Counted from the first letter of the stretch, positions 34,975 through 46,519 are shown. The stretch: 64,000 bases of DNA from Onthophagus taurus (GCF_036711975.1 NC_091972.1:28215001-28279000); one strand, 5' to 3'. Numbers and translations: made by a program. Notes: generated by a model not told the origin, from the sequence alone.

Positions 34975-36258
34975 AATGGTGTGTCACGATGTGTCCAGCG
35001 TGGTGAGGATTACCACAGGTGTCCCGCAAGGGTCAGGTCTGGGGCCGTTGTTGTTTACGCTTTACACGTCACAATTTGCAAAACAATTGGAGTATTGTAA
35101 AATTAATATGTATGCTGATGATTTACAGTTATATTTTTCGTTCCCAGGTATTGATTATCATGTTGCTGAAGCTAAAATAAATAGCAACTTAAATAGAATG
35201 TATCGTGTGGCAGCTAACTATCAATTGAAAGTCAACCCAAGTAAATCCATGTATATGTGTCTCGGTAATGCCAGGGCTAGTAGCAGACCTGTGTTAAATA
35301 TACAAATGAATGGTGAAATAATCAGTTTAATTCAGGAATCCAAATGCTTAGGGTTAAGAATAGATAATACGTTTAAATACAGATCGCAGATTGGCTATTA
35401 CATCAAAAATGCTTATTCTTATTTGCGTGGACTTTATCCTCATCGAGCCTATCTTACGGTGAATCTAAAAAAGCAACTGTGTGAGTCTTTTGTTCTATCC
35501 CAGTTTAATTATATGGCGCCACTCTACCACCCGGCTGTTGATGTGGTAACTTCTAACCGCATACAGAGAGTGCAAAACAGTTGTCTGAGGTATATTTATG
35601 GTATTAGAAAATTTGATAGAGTTACTCATAAGCTAAAAGATATAAAATGGTTGTCAATGAAACAAAGAAGAGACCTTCATAGCTTATGTCTCTTCCATAA
35701 AATTATAATCTCATGTAAGCCAGAATATCTGTATAAAAAAATTAAGTTCAAACCGGCAACAAACCCATATGTTACGAGATTAAGCAATCCTATATATCCA
35801 CCAAAACATCGAACGTCTCTATTTGAAAGAAGCTTCAGCTATCACATTTACAAATCTTATAGTAAATTGCCAAGTGATATACGAACTCTGAGCTTATGCA
35901 CATTCAAAAAGTGTTTGATGCGACTGTGGTTTCAGCAGCAAGGGGGAGAATAATATCTGATGCTGGGATATTTACCATTGGCAGGTTGGAGTTTGTGAAG
36001 GCAGTATAAATTTGTGTTTTTTTTTTTTTTTGCTTTAATTGTTGAAGTATCTTATAATTCATATCATATGTTCTTTTTTCTTTTTTCTTTTATTTTCTTT
36101 CTCATGTTTTTTTTTCGGTTAATTTTTATTTTTTTCTTTGCAACCAACTGGGTTGGTATGAGCAGACTTTGTCTGGAACCCGCCCATTGTGTTCCTTCTT
36201 TAATTTATATTATGAAACAGAATGTTATTTGTATTCCGTGGAAGGCACAATAAAGATA

Positions 36259-36322
<64 letters not shown>
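34975..36322 (+). mobile_element. 5'-truncated Jockey-like retrotransposon with TTA tail
   Basis: The open frame to 35953 has TTGVPQGSGLGPLLFTLY, the catalytic MYADDLQLY, YQLKVNPSKSMYMC, and a Jockey-type C-terminus (SQFNYMAPLYHPA, NRIQRVQNSCLRYIYGI). No stop or frameshift is seen in about 320 codons, so it is young. The 3' UTR ends CACAATAAAGATATA followed by a 60-nt TTA tail. Endonuclease and the first RT blocks are missing, as with incomplete target-primed reverse transcription. Confidence 0.85.
36259..36322 (+). repeat. (TTA)n microsatellite tail
   Basis: About 21 uninterrupted ATT/TTA units form the 3' tail of the Jockey insertion. A shorter similar tail (CAATAAAGTTTATTATTATTATT) occurs near 58709. 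Confidence 0.95.
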
Positions 36323-36660
36323 ACATAAAATCTACACTGATGGTTCTTGTAGACGGACTGGTGCAGGAGCGGGAGTCTTTTCTAATGATTTACGGCTCCA
36401 TCTCACCGTCACCAAAACGCATCACCGTCAAGCAGGCGGAATTAGTCGCTATAAAATTTGCTGCTTACTATATTGTTAGCTCCAATTTCTGTGGTAAGAC
36501 CTTTACAATTTTTACCGACAGTAGACAATCTGTTTCAGCTTGGGATAAACTTACCTCTGCGCTGATTATGGATTATGGATTATGCACTGTATCTCATAAT
36601 AGTATCATATTTTATATTGAGATGATCAAAAAACTAAGACGTATAGAGTTTTTAGATTGA

Positions 36661-38539
36661 TGGAATAGAAGTACGGGTAAGTTACTATTTCGTGCTTGTG
36701 TATAGAACGACGTTATATTGTCTCTAACTTCCTTCCTCTTCAACTCATGCTTTGGATAATTTTGAACTTGCCAGCGATAAACATTACAACCGTATATAGT
36801 TTAGTATTTTCTCGTAATGTACCCTACACCTAAATGTAGAAAATGTGTCCCCACGTCACAATTTCAAATAATTTGTCGGGTTACTATAAACAAGTAGCCA
36901 CCTTAAATAGAACAACATTAGGATTCAAACTTGGATTCAACTTGAAACAATCTCTGCACACGGCGTAACTATAGTTAAAAAATAAAGTGTTAATCATATA
37001 CACTCTTTTTCTCTCATAACTCTGTATATTTAAGTTGAAGTAGTATGTATAGTTTCACCAGTTTGGACGATCGATTATATTCTCCATAATTCAATGAATA
37101 GACTAATATGAATAGACACAGGACTAGATTTGAATATATGTCATTGCCTCCCAGATACCTAGACCTAAGTATCTGTGAATATCCAATCATTTTCTGTGGG
37201 AGTATTTGATATCCTGTGTTTGAAAGAAAATTAAAAATTACCTCAGGCTTACAGGATTTCATTACCATAAGCTACATGACTTCGACTAAAATTTGGTGCT
37301 ATCAGCTAAAACCTTCAGGACTTCTAACATAAAGTAAAGTAGTGCTCTAAGTCGTCTTACAACAATACATCTGAAATATTTTCGTATAAACTTGCGCTTT
37401 AAATAAAGAAATGTGATTAATATGTTAACGTTCTTGGGTAAGTATTCCAACCTTAACATAACAATAGCAAATGAAGTGCTAGTGTATTAGCAATGCGTCA
37501 TTTACAATTTCCACATAACGTGGTGTATACAAAATGAACATATGGATAAAACACTTACTACTCTATACTGTTTTTTTTTTAAACATTTTCCTAAGACTAT
37601 AACTATCAATTTTAGTAACTTTTTTCCCTGAAATTATCAAGTAATATCAAAAATAATCTGATTTCATTACCAAAATAATATTAATTTTTGATTTTATAAC
37701 GATGTATGCAGTTTAAGGGAAATTTAATACGTCCCACGGATTTAAAGTTCATCAGCAATAGAACCTAACGCCCTCATATTTTGACAAACTTTCTTCGTCT
37801 ACTATAGGTGGAAACTTTCCAGATATAGGTTTCGAACCAATTGTAAAATAAGGTATATAATTATGACACAAATTATTTGATTTATTGCTAGAGATTAGTT
37901 TAATTTTAGAACATTTTAATTGAATAGTTTCCTTAAATAGAATAATAATATATCCACTGTTTTACTTTATTTTAATTTTACGACAATTATAAATTTTGAG
38001 TCACAAAGTCGCCATATATTTTCATTTGCATAAAAAAGCATATTTTTTTGTCTTCTGTTTAAATGCAACTCATGATTCAATCGGTTTACGTAGAGCGTCG
38101 CGACGGTGTATTTTATCATAGGTATATTCCTCATATGACTGCTCGTAGTCACGTGAGGAGGGTGATGACGATTCGAAGGGAATGCACGCGTAAGTTAATT
38201 GGCACAGGTAGTCATGCATACTTGGAGGGGTGCGTTACCTGATGTGAGTCATCCCCCACTGCTTCTAATAATACTCTTAGAGATAAAAACCAGAGATTAC
38301 AATATTTCTTAGGTTTAGTAACGGAATCAAAAATATTAATGCAATGAGAAAATAAGTCACTTAAATCTATAATAATTGTGAACTATAAAGAGTGATTCAA
38401 AATTGATTCAAATAAAAAGTCAAGATAATAAAAAGATAATTTATAAAATCTAAAATTAGCTGACAAAGAATGATAGTTATTTCTAATAGGCGATATATTT
38501 GAAATGTCTTCTCTAATAGAAATATAACTTACCTAATTT
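36661..38539. other. Unassigned AT-rich region
   Basis: No coding frame or repeat family recognised in about 1.9 kb. Confidence 0.45.
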
Positions 38540-39241
38540 TTGTTGTAACATAATGTTCAATTGAAACTATGATACTTTTGGATATTTTCAATATGTATTT
38601 TGAATATGTATTTGATGAAGTATTATAGTTTCTTTCTTTAGATTCTTTTTGTCGTATATCCTTTCTGCTCGCTGGAACAAGTGTTGCATCACTAAGCTCT
38701 TCTGCTGTGGATGCTGATGAAAAGAAGCTTGTAAATACCTGTTCGTGTGTCTTCTCCCGATACACTCCCAGTTCCATGCCCCCATATGTCTTCCTAGTGA
38801 TTAAAACATCCAGGAAAGATGATTACCTAACTGTTTTGCAGCTTCCGTTTCCATGGTAAATTTGATCATGGGGTGTTGCGAACTCAAGTAGTCAACTAAT
38901 TCTAGGAGACGCACTTTCCCATGCTGCCAAATCACAAAAGTATCATCCACATAACAAAGCCAGCTAGCTTCGGTTTCAACGGACTCTTCCTTAAATCTTC
39001 TTCCTCAAACATATCCATGTAGAAATTGGCGATTACCGATGACGGAGATGACTCCATAGCTAAAATATGTAGATCTTAAACAGTACATAACTAGCCTTGC
39101 AACACACTTCGGTATTCTCTCCAGGATGAGTTTCTGGCGAAGATCGTCCACGGCATATTTGACAGATACTCTGGTAAATGGAGATTCCAAATCGAATCCT
39201 AAAAAACATAGCATCCAAAACATCAAACCCAAATGACGCAC
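38540..39241 (-). pseudogene. Penelope-like RT fragment (clade A)
   Basis: From 39241 down: GFDLESPFTRVSVKYAVDDL, RLVMYCLRSTYFSY, then through shifts the FVMWMILLW region where a YVDDTF-like active site would be. Near 38780 come TNRYLQASFHQHPQQKSLVM and FQRAERIYDKKNLKKE. The order matches Penelope RT (SLFTxVP, YCLxSTYF, YVDD, then TNRYL.SHHPxxxK). The GMAMGSPLSP segment is deleted and stops are present. Confidence 0.7.
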
Positions 39242-39426
39242 GGCTTAACCCGAAAGTTTTTAGTTGTATGCCTCTTGTTACTTTTAGTAATAGTACTAGT
39301 GTTTATTCTAATTTTAGTTCAAATAAACTGCAAATCCTGTAAAAAAATGTAAATCTGTAGCAAAAGATAAGATATAATAAAACAATAATGTGTTTTAACT
39401 TCAGTTTCTCGCGTTTATTTTTAAAA

Positions 39427-39475
39427 TTCCTCGGTACCGGTTTCGACGCTATATTAGGTCATCATCAGCCGAATC
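39427..39475 (-). ncRNA. Hammerhead ribozyme-like motif, left arm
   Basis: It is the minus-strand twin of 40205-40252, with CTGATGA, one extra base, a short stem II, and GAAAC followed by CGGT. It lies in the inverted left arm of the Penelope-like element. Confidence 0.5.
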
Positions 39476-39593
39476 TACAAAACAATTGAATTACAAAAAA
39501 TCCTGTATGAATGAGAATAATTAAAACTATATATAAAACAATATAAAATATTATAAAATATAATTTTTTTACAAACTTACGTCAAAAATAAAA

Positions 39594-39868
39594 ACTTTCG
39601 GCCTGTTTGTCCTATGTAAAAGTTGGAATGTAGAATAACAGAACATAAAAATAAAAGTAATTCTAACATTTATAAACACAGAAACGAAACAGGTCACAAT
39701 ATAGAATATAGTAATGTTAAACTTCTACACAAATGCAGCAAAGGTTTTAAATTAGACCTTTTAGAGGCTTATGAAATTAATAAATATAAAAAGAAAAAAT
39801 ACACCCTCCTTAACGATCAAATAGATCTTAATTTTACACCCCTATTTAAATGTTTAAAAGATTTCTGA
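39594..39868 (+). pseudogene. GIY-YIG endonuclease of a Penelope-like element
   Basis: The plus-strand frame from 39623 reads ECRITEHKNKSNSNIYKHRN, ETGHNIEY, then LLEAYEINKYKKKKYTLLND, the C-terminal two-thirds of a Penelope GIY-YIG domain (conserved R, H, H and E). The expected FYIGQTGRK start is not upstream in the same strand. It is encoded on the minus strand at about 39596-39620, immediately adjacent, so an inversion breakpoint lies inside the domain. The normal stop is at 39866-39868. Confidence 0.8.
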
Positions 39869-40204
39869 AACGGCGAATTGTTAAATTTAATCTTCCCTTT
39901 TTTCTCAAACCCGTTTTTTAAAAAGTGCATTTCACAACTTGTATTATTGTATTGAGTCCTTGATTTGTGTTTCATGTCTCATGTCAAGTGTTGTCCTTTT
40001 CGTGAAAATAATTTTAAATTGTTAGTTACGTGTGAAAAAAATTTTATCTATAATGACCAAACAGATGTTTCCAATTTTAATTTAGTTTTTATTTTTGACC
40101 GTAAGTTTGTAAACAATTATATTTTATAAGATTTTATATTGTTTTATATATAGTTTTAATTATTCTCATTCATACAGGATTTTTTGTAATTCAATTGTTT
40201 TGTA

Positions 40205-40252
40205 GATTCGGCTGATGATGACCTAATATAGCGTCGAAACCGGTACCGAGGA
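40205..40252 (+). ncRNA. Hammerhead ribozyme-like motif, right arm
   Basis: Stem I TTCGG/CCGAG is at 40207-40211 and 40246-40250, CTGATGA at 40212-40218, one extra T at 40219, and a 3-bp stem II GAC/GTC. GAAA is at 40236-40239, stem III AC-CG-GT, and the cleavage-site A at 40245. Stem II is weak. The same extra base occurs in the unrelated-looking copy at 17973. Confidence 0.5.
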
Positions 40253-40310
40253 AATTTAAAAATAAACGCGAGAAACTGAAGTTAAAACACATTATTGTTT
40301 TATTATATCT

Positions 40311-41905
40311 TATATTTATTAATCTCGCAACATGGATTCTAATAATAATATGTAGCAAAAGAAGTACCCGGGCTTTCTGAATATGGTTACGAAAGTAATA
40401 CACTTATGTTTAAACAATATCATTTTTAACACGTAACCCACTAGCTGATTCCCATACCTTATAAAAGACTAATCCAATAAATAAGGAATTGTAATTTATT
40501 CCATAAATGCTTAAGATGGATATGTACAATCTCATCTCAGATATGAGTTTAGAACTACTTCTCACTGAAATTTTTTAATATTCATCAAAGGTTATAGAAT
40601 CTCAAAATCAGGCATCAAATCCTTGGATATAGTATAACACGAGAAGAGCAAAAACTTTATCTTACCCAAGCAAAACTTACCCATGCTTAAGTTGGTCCTA
40701 ATTATCTCCTTTGTAAAATATGTCTTACCTTTAGCAGATTGTTCGATACACAGTATCCACCACAAAGTCAGCAACACCATGCTTTTCTTGGTTTTATTGC
40801 ATCTGCCTTTCTGGCTGAGAAATATAGTTTAAAAAAACACGTTGATAATTATTGCTAAAAGAAAATATCAACAATCCTTGCCAAAATCAACCTATTCTGG
40901 GCCTCAAGATTTATATTTCTTACTTTCGTGCACGGATTCCGTTCATGTTCCAAATGGTGATTCTTAAATCGTTTCTACATCTTAGCGTATCATGCTTTTA
41001 AAGTTGGCTGTTGCTCTTCTCGTAGACCCGTGTTACAGATCTTGGAAAGTCTTTTCAGGTCTTAAACATAATTCATCAAATTCTCTAGTTCCTGTTCTTT
41101 TTCGAAGTAATAGCAACTCACCAGGGAGGGCTTCCATTTAGTTATTGTTGCGAATAGGTAATCGCCATAAGTGCCAATAAGTGTTAAATGTGTGAAATTA
41201 GAAATTCATCTGGAGCTGAGAAGTTTTGCGTGGGTTCTTGTTTCTATGTTATTGGAATCACCTTGAATTAACGTGAAAGTCTATCCAGATATGTCCATCA
41301 ATCAAACTGAATATATTCGAACCTATAGCTAGATATCATCAGCCGTTGCTGATGTGTACCACGTTATTTTATCAAACGTGGAAATATTGGACTATTAGAA
41401 CTCACTGATCCAATTCGTCGTTTTCTATTAAAGCCTTCTATATTATGTCACGAATCTTCTTCAGTTAATTTCAAACCTGACATTTAAAATTCAAAATTTA
41501 AATATAACTTATAAACACATATGAAATTGTACGTCAAACTTGACAAATAGGTTATAAAGTTATTTGACGACAAGGTTTTATAATGAAATGATGTAATAAT
41601 GTATTAAATCCGCCAAAAGGTTAAACAAATCTGTCAAAATTTAGGGTACCATCACCCTCAATCAACCCTTTAAAATGCCTCAATTGGTCTCAACTTGGTA
41701 TCAATTAATACCCTCGATACACTCATAACGTATACCAAATTTGGTTTTTCTAGCTTAATGTATTACGAAGATATTCAATGTTTTACAAATTTAAGACTTA
41801 ACTTTGAAAGCCTATAACTCCTCAGGGTACAACTTACTATGGAGATAAGTTGCGTTAAAGCATCTTAATTTATTGTCCTCTATGTGAATCATCCTGTATA
41901 AGACT
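40311..41905. other. Unassigned region
   Basis: No coding sequence I can name. The minus strand around 40860-41110 gives a broken Lys/Glu-rich reading without family match. GAATCATCCTGTATA near 41887 resembles a transposon terminus also seen near 32250. Confidence 0.4.
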
Positions 41906-42815
41906 TTACTTATTGTTAGTATAGTGCGGGATATGATTACTTTTCGACAATTTTTTGTATGTCTTTGGGTCGATTTCTCTGATAACACTCCAGAGATAAT
42001 CTCCCATCATCCCTGCGTCCCAGTAACCTTGATAACGTCTTTCCAATGTCATTAAATCTTGATGGAACCGCTCGCCTTGTTCGTCACTTTCCGCTCCAAG
42101 ATTGCTTGGAAAAAAATTTAAGTGCGAATGGAGAAAATGGATTTTGAGCGACATATTTGCATTTTGTTTGAAGCTAATCCACGCCGTTGCTTCTTTTGTT
42201 GTTAATGTTGACATGAATTCGTTGTCATTTATTAATTTTCTTATTTGAGGGCCAACAAATATGCCTTCTTTTAGTTTAGCGTACGATGGTTGTGGAAAGA
42301 GCTGGGTGAAATATTTAAATGCTGGGCTTTCTGGATTCAACGTTTTCACAAAGTTTTTCATCAAACCAAGTTTGATGTGTAGTGGGGCATATTACAGATG
42401 CTGGTCTCACCAAAGGCTTATTTAAGACAATGAAAGCACCAGTATCGTAATGTTCTCTAGAAGACCAGTCTTACATAATGATGGTCTCTCACTACAAAGA
42501 AAATCCCACAAACTAAGAAAACAGCAATATTTTGTAAAACCGCCTTGTAAGCCAGTAACCACAGCAATTACCTGAAAATCATAGAAATGTAAGTCAATAC
42601 TTAAAAAGTAGAAGTTAGTAAATTTGTTTACTGCGGCAATTACCTTTAAATCTACACAAACTTTCCATTCAAATGCGTTATAGTGAATTAGAGTCAAAAC
42701 GTCTGATATGCGCACATATGTTTCTTTAACATTGACGGTATGAGCAAGTGGAATAGTTGGTAGTGTGTTTTTATTATGAAGTAAAGCTGCTTTAACATGG
42801 GTGCTAAAATCCTTC
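41906..42815 (-). pseudogene. Multi-copy insect protein family, copy 2, with intron
   Basis: From 42815 down: LPTIPLAHTVNVKETYVRIS and EWKVCVDLK, then a donor GTAATTGCC and an acceptor ATTTTCAG. VIAVVTGLQGGFTKYCCFL follows, and after frame changes GIFVGPQIRKLINDNEF, SDEQGERFHQDLMTLERRYQ and AGMMGDYLWSVIRE. This is the same family as 11178-12826. The intron of about 75-80 bp lies after CVDLK and is absent from copy 1 at the matching codon. The 5' end is cut at 42815. Stops and shifts show it is not functional. Confidence 0.65.
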
Positions 42816-42821
42816 TTGAGA

Positions 42822-43078
42822 AAGGGGTGAAGAACAAGACAGTACGACTTTTCTCAGACAATCAAGCCGCTCTCCAGGCGCTGCAAGCCGTGATAACGGT
42901 GTCGTCTCTGGTTAATGATTGTAAGAGAACATTAAACACACTGAGTTATGATAACAGAGTTTCTCTGATCTAGATCCCAGGTCACTCTGGGATAATGAAG
43001 CGGCAGATGAGCTAGCACGAGAGGGCAGCACTAAAGCCTTTGTGGGGCCGGAACCAGCAGTTGGTGTAACCAGCAGGT
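42822..43078 (+). pseudogene. RNase H domain of an I/R1-like element
   Basis: TVRLFSDNQAALQALQAVIT, SLVNDCKRTLNTLS, then PGHSG and NEAADELAREGST in a shifted frame, then VGPEPAVGV. This is the second half of an RNase H domain from I/R1-like retrotransposons. One stop (near 42969) and one frameshift. It is a different copy from that at 36324-36660, since both contain the TDS/SDN block. Confidence 0.8.
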
Positions 43079-43772
43079 GGGTAATCTGTACCTTTTATTG
43101 TATACTTACCCGAATATAATGAGTACTGCATCAAATAGTAGAAGACAGAGCATACCTGAACCCAGCCAAGACGTGATGAAAGTAAGTGGAAAATTTTACA
43201 CTTTCATACTTCCCATTGGAGATGAGCGAGCTACCATCCAACGCTCGCAGTTCCTCCGAAGAAATACCTTGAGGGGTGGTACCGGAGAAGAGTTTTACTG
43301 GGTATGCACAGAGAGTCCCAGACTCCCGGCCGAAATAAACCTTACGGACATCTTTAGGCGCCAACAGTAGGCCGGGTGAAGAAATGCATTTTCCCCTCCT
43401 CTGCACACAAAAAAAAAGAACACCATCTGGAACAACATTGTTCTTCAGTCTCTTCGTCTTGAGACAGAACAAAGACATTTCTAAGTGCTACATTGTGTAT
43501 CTAAAGTTCAGATACTTCGCCATTCAGATTCTGAACGGCGAAATTCTTGCGTTCGAGTATTCAAATGATGGATGCTTATCCCCATATTGAACAAATCAGT
43601 ATTCGGCCGAACAATTGAACACAACGTGCTTAAATAGTTGACGTCGAAAGCACTGTCTTATACCCAACTGTTTCCCCTTGAGTTCAGTTTTCAACCTTAA
43701 TTGCCACTCTTCTTTAAATTCGTAAAATTTGTTCATTCCCAGTCGTCAATACCAGCAGCAATTCCTTCCAGT
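43079..43772. other. Unassigned, moderately GC-balanced region
   Basis: Short open frames occur on both strands at 43077-43590. The plus-strand reading MSTASNSRRQSIPEPSQDVM is followed by a GTAAGTGG that could be a donor. I recognise no family and do not call a gene. Confidence 0.35.
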
Positions 43773-43777
43773 CATCC

Positions 43778-44064
43778 TGTAATAACTTAATTAAGGTTCT
43801 TCTTCTTTTGGGTGTAGGGAAGATTGGTAAAGGTGACCAATAAATAATTAAAGACTGTATCGTTGTCTTAACTTCTATTTGACTTCTTTCAACTATCTCA
43901 ACTATATCTCCCACAATTAATTACACTATACTTATGCTAAACTTACTGCTTAGCACAACAAACCTGGTTATGATTGTTGTACTAACCTTATTAAATAACT
44001 TTATCTCCTAACCTACTTAATATTAATAACATTTATTTAACTTAACAATTAGTCATACCTTACA
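43778..44064 (-). repeat. LTR, 287 bp (3' LTR on minus strand)
   Basis: Termini are TGTAATAACTTAAT and CATACCTTACA. It shares long identical blocks with the LTR at 44964-45231, including TAAAGACTGTATCGTTGTCT. Confidence 0.85.
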
Positions 44065-44963
44065 CCTTCCCCGCTAAATTTAAAAAAATGTTTTGTTTAT
44101 GTAATAATAATTTTTCTTGTTCTTTCTATTATCAAAATTAACTATAGAGTCCTCAAATCATCAATACTTTAACATCTCTTCATACCTTACACTCTTGGGC
44201 CATCTTTTACCATATTCTTGTCCCTATTCTTGTAATAGCGATGCGCATCACTTTTAATAATAAATAATTTTTGATTCTTTACTTTCTACATTTTCCTTCT
44301 ACATATGTTAAAAAGGTCTGTCAACGACGCATTTAATGCTGACGCTGATCCAGGATCCCATTTTTGTAGAACTTCTTTATTCTCATTATATATAATATAT
44401 AACATTATCTTCTCAATTATTATTTTTCCTTAAGGCCTCAAATTCTGTTTCAATCATTAAAGATTATTTATTGGCATATTTCAGGTTTTTAATCAATTCA
44501 CCACACCAGGGTGATCAAGCCTTTAGTGGAGTATTAGATCAAATTTCTTGGTGTCATTTTTCCATGTTGTTTTGATGATTGAGGTAGTCAGTACGATTTA
44601 ACGTAAATAGATTTTGTTGGTGTTTGTAAATGAATTGCTTGTTTGTAAACATTCTTTGTAACAACTGTTTGTAGTTTTTTCTGTTAATATTTTTTTCTAT
44701 CTTCATCCAGTAAGAAATTGTATAGTTTCATGATGTTGATGGTGAAGTTAGCGGTGTAGGGCTTAGTCATGTGATTTTAGGCGAAAAGTATCGACTAATT
44801 GACAATCTTCCTGTTTTCTTTTCTTTTTCATCTTTATATTTTCTTTTACTTCTTTATATTTCATCTCTTCTTCATATTTCTTTTTCTTCTTTATATTTCT
44901 TTTTCTTCTGTCTTCTTAGATGTTAATTGAGTCGCGCAGGCAATCGCGCTGGCAGGATCGCCA

Positions 44964-45231
44964 TGTAATATCTTAATAATGTTCTTTTCTATTGCGTATT
45001 GGGAAGATTGGTAAAGGTAACCAATTAATAATTAAAGACTGTATCGTTGTCTTAACTTCTATTTGACTTCTTTCAACTATATCTCTTACAATTAATTACA
45101 CTATACTTGTACTAAACTTACTGCTAGCGTAACCAGGTTTGTTGTGCTAAGCCTATTAAATAACCTTATAACTCCTAACCTACTTAATATTAATAACATT
45201 TATTTAACATAACAATTAGGCATACCTTACA
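44964..45231 (-). repeat. LTR, 268 bp (5' LTR on minus strand)
   Basis: It is slightly shorter than its partner through small indels near TTGTTGTGCTAAGCC. The divergence of a few percent indicates an insertion that is not brand new. Confidence 0.85.
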
Positions 45232-45649
45232 ATCCTCTTCATGATATTCAAAGGGAATGCCCTTGCCCCTAAGGCTGTCCGGAATTTCTTCCGTTTATAT
45301 GCTCTCACAAATTCCTATTAACACAATTTTCAATTCATTTTCGCCCTAAATTTGATAATAAAGTAACTTTAATTTCAACGCTGTAAAGAGCTTTCGTAGG
45401 CGTTATAACTAATCATTATTTTTAATTTATTTTACAAATAAAAGTTCTTCTATACTGTTGGCGAATAAATCTGTGCTTCCATTTAGGCAGGTTCCTCTTG
45501 TCTCATTGCTCAAGTTCCACTTGGATGAATACATTACCTCATATAAAGAATGTTGAGATTGTAAATTAAAAACTATACTCAAAAAGAATAAAACTAACAA
45601 TAAAATAACTTTAGATCCTATATTTAACCAAACATATTATTTTAAACAT

Positions 45650-46280
45650 CAAGGTCTCATTAAAAATGCAATCGTGTGGCGTCACGACGTGAGTCAAGGG
45701 AATGCGATCACCATCGGCGCCCCTAACAGTTTGCGTGTGGCGTCATTCATCGTTGCGTCGGCGCCGCGTCGCGATGATTGGCGTCGTTCTATCGCCCACT
45801 ACATCGGTGCGTAGTACTTACTCATTTAAGGCGCCAAGTTTATATACGATTTCATAATTATTTTTAGAAAAATAAACACGCCGCCTAAAATAACGACTGA
45901 AATACATACAATAATACAAATAAAATCTGTACTTTCTTTTTGCCTTATTTTGTTTTTAACGACGACTTATTATAACAGTGATGCTTCGTTTTTCAATTTA
46001 TCACAGTGTTTTGACGTCCCCCAGGTTCGTTAGGAACACCACCCCAAATCGGACACGTTTACGACCTACTACCATCGCGTTGCAACGCATCTGTTGTGGA
46101 AACGTGGGTTGCGTGCACCGATTGTTAGGTATTGCATCCGATTCTTTCGCATGGTAACTATCAGAAAACCACCCTGCAGATTGAGCGTACGACGCGACGG
46201 CAACGCCGAGGGTGGAACGCTTAATTGCGTCCACTCGGCCGTAACCGACGACGCCCTTTGTGCGTGTTTAAAGCAATATT
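45650..46280. promoter_or_regulatory. CpG-rich segment
   Basis: Repeated GGCGTC/GACGCC words (GTGTGGCGTCATTCATCG, GTCGGCGCCGCGTCGCG) stand out from the AT-rich flanks. It resembles the island at 19140-19560 in composition. No frame encodes a recognised domain. Confidence 0.28.
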
Positions 46281-46519
46281 TTCAGAAGCAAAAAAAAATC
46301 GCTTGTTATGTGAAATTGTAGATGATTAAGAATGCAACTTTTTAATTATAAAAATTAAAAGTTATGAACAACAAGTACCATGTGGTACCTACAGTTTTCA
46401 TTATAATTACTAAATCAAATATGATTATAATAATTATTTATTACAGCCGAGAAACATTATCGACGGTTTCAAATTCGACAAAATAAGTTTCATCTAGTTT
46501 AGTATTCCTTGAAAAACCA

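Larger units (their letters stand above)
34483..36660 (+). pseudogene. I/R1-like non-LTR pol fragment split by a Jockey
   Basis: Left part 34483 to about 34970: VKKASVAFGQCRSTIGK, VIRPMHTYGAVVWW, LNRIQRLACVYVTGATR, and in a second frame TDYIPAKFIFSRKH. Right part about 36324-36660: IYTDGSCRRTGAGAGVFSND then QAELVAIKFAAYYIV and FTIFTDSRQSV, the RNase H domain in two frames. Together they form the post-RT/RNase H end of an I- or R1-like element. The intervening 34975-36322 is a separate Jockey copy. Confidence 0.7.
39380..40310. mobile_element. Penelope-like element with inverted hammerhead arms
   Basis: About 39385-39600 and 40085-40305 are inverted copies (CTCGGTACCGGTTTCGACGC on the left; GCGTCGAAACCGGTACCGAG on the right), each with a hammerhead-like core. 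Between them lies a GIY-YIG endonuclease coding piece. The arms correspond to Penelope pLTR-type ends. The RT fragment at 38540-39241 has the opposite reading direction to the endonuclease and may belong to a different copy. Confidence 0.75.
43778..45231 (-). mobile_element. Non-autonomous LTR element (TRIM/LARD-like)
   Basis: Direct repeats at 43778-44064 and 44964-45231 begin TGTAAT and end CTTACA and are flanked by ATCC on both sides. Read on the minus strand, TGGCGATCCTGCC directly follows the first LTR (44963-44951), a plausible tRNA primer-binding site. AGCGGGGAAGG (44075-44065) directly precedes the second, a polypurine tract. The 0.9-kb interior has no gag or pol frame and a long GAAGAAAAAG-type purine stretch. 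A 4-bp duplication and TGGCGA primer site fit a gypsy-related, non-autonomous element. Confidence 0.82.

Noticed and set aside
36014..36660. Open frames with poly-Phe and poly-Tyr
   Set aside because: Produced by T-rich 3' UTR and the TTA microsatellite; only the RNase H words at the end are meaningful.
40860..41110. Lys/Glu-rich minus-strand reading
   Set aside because: Several stops and no family match; too weak to annotate.
43077..43590. Candidate host exon (MSTASNSRR..., possible GTAAGTGG donor)
   Set aside because: No downstream exon or domain could be found, so left uncalled.
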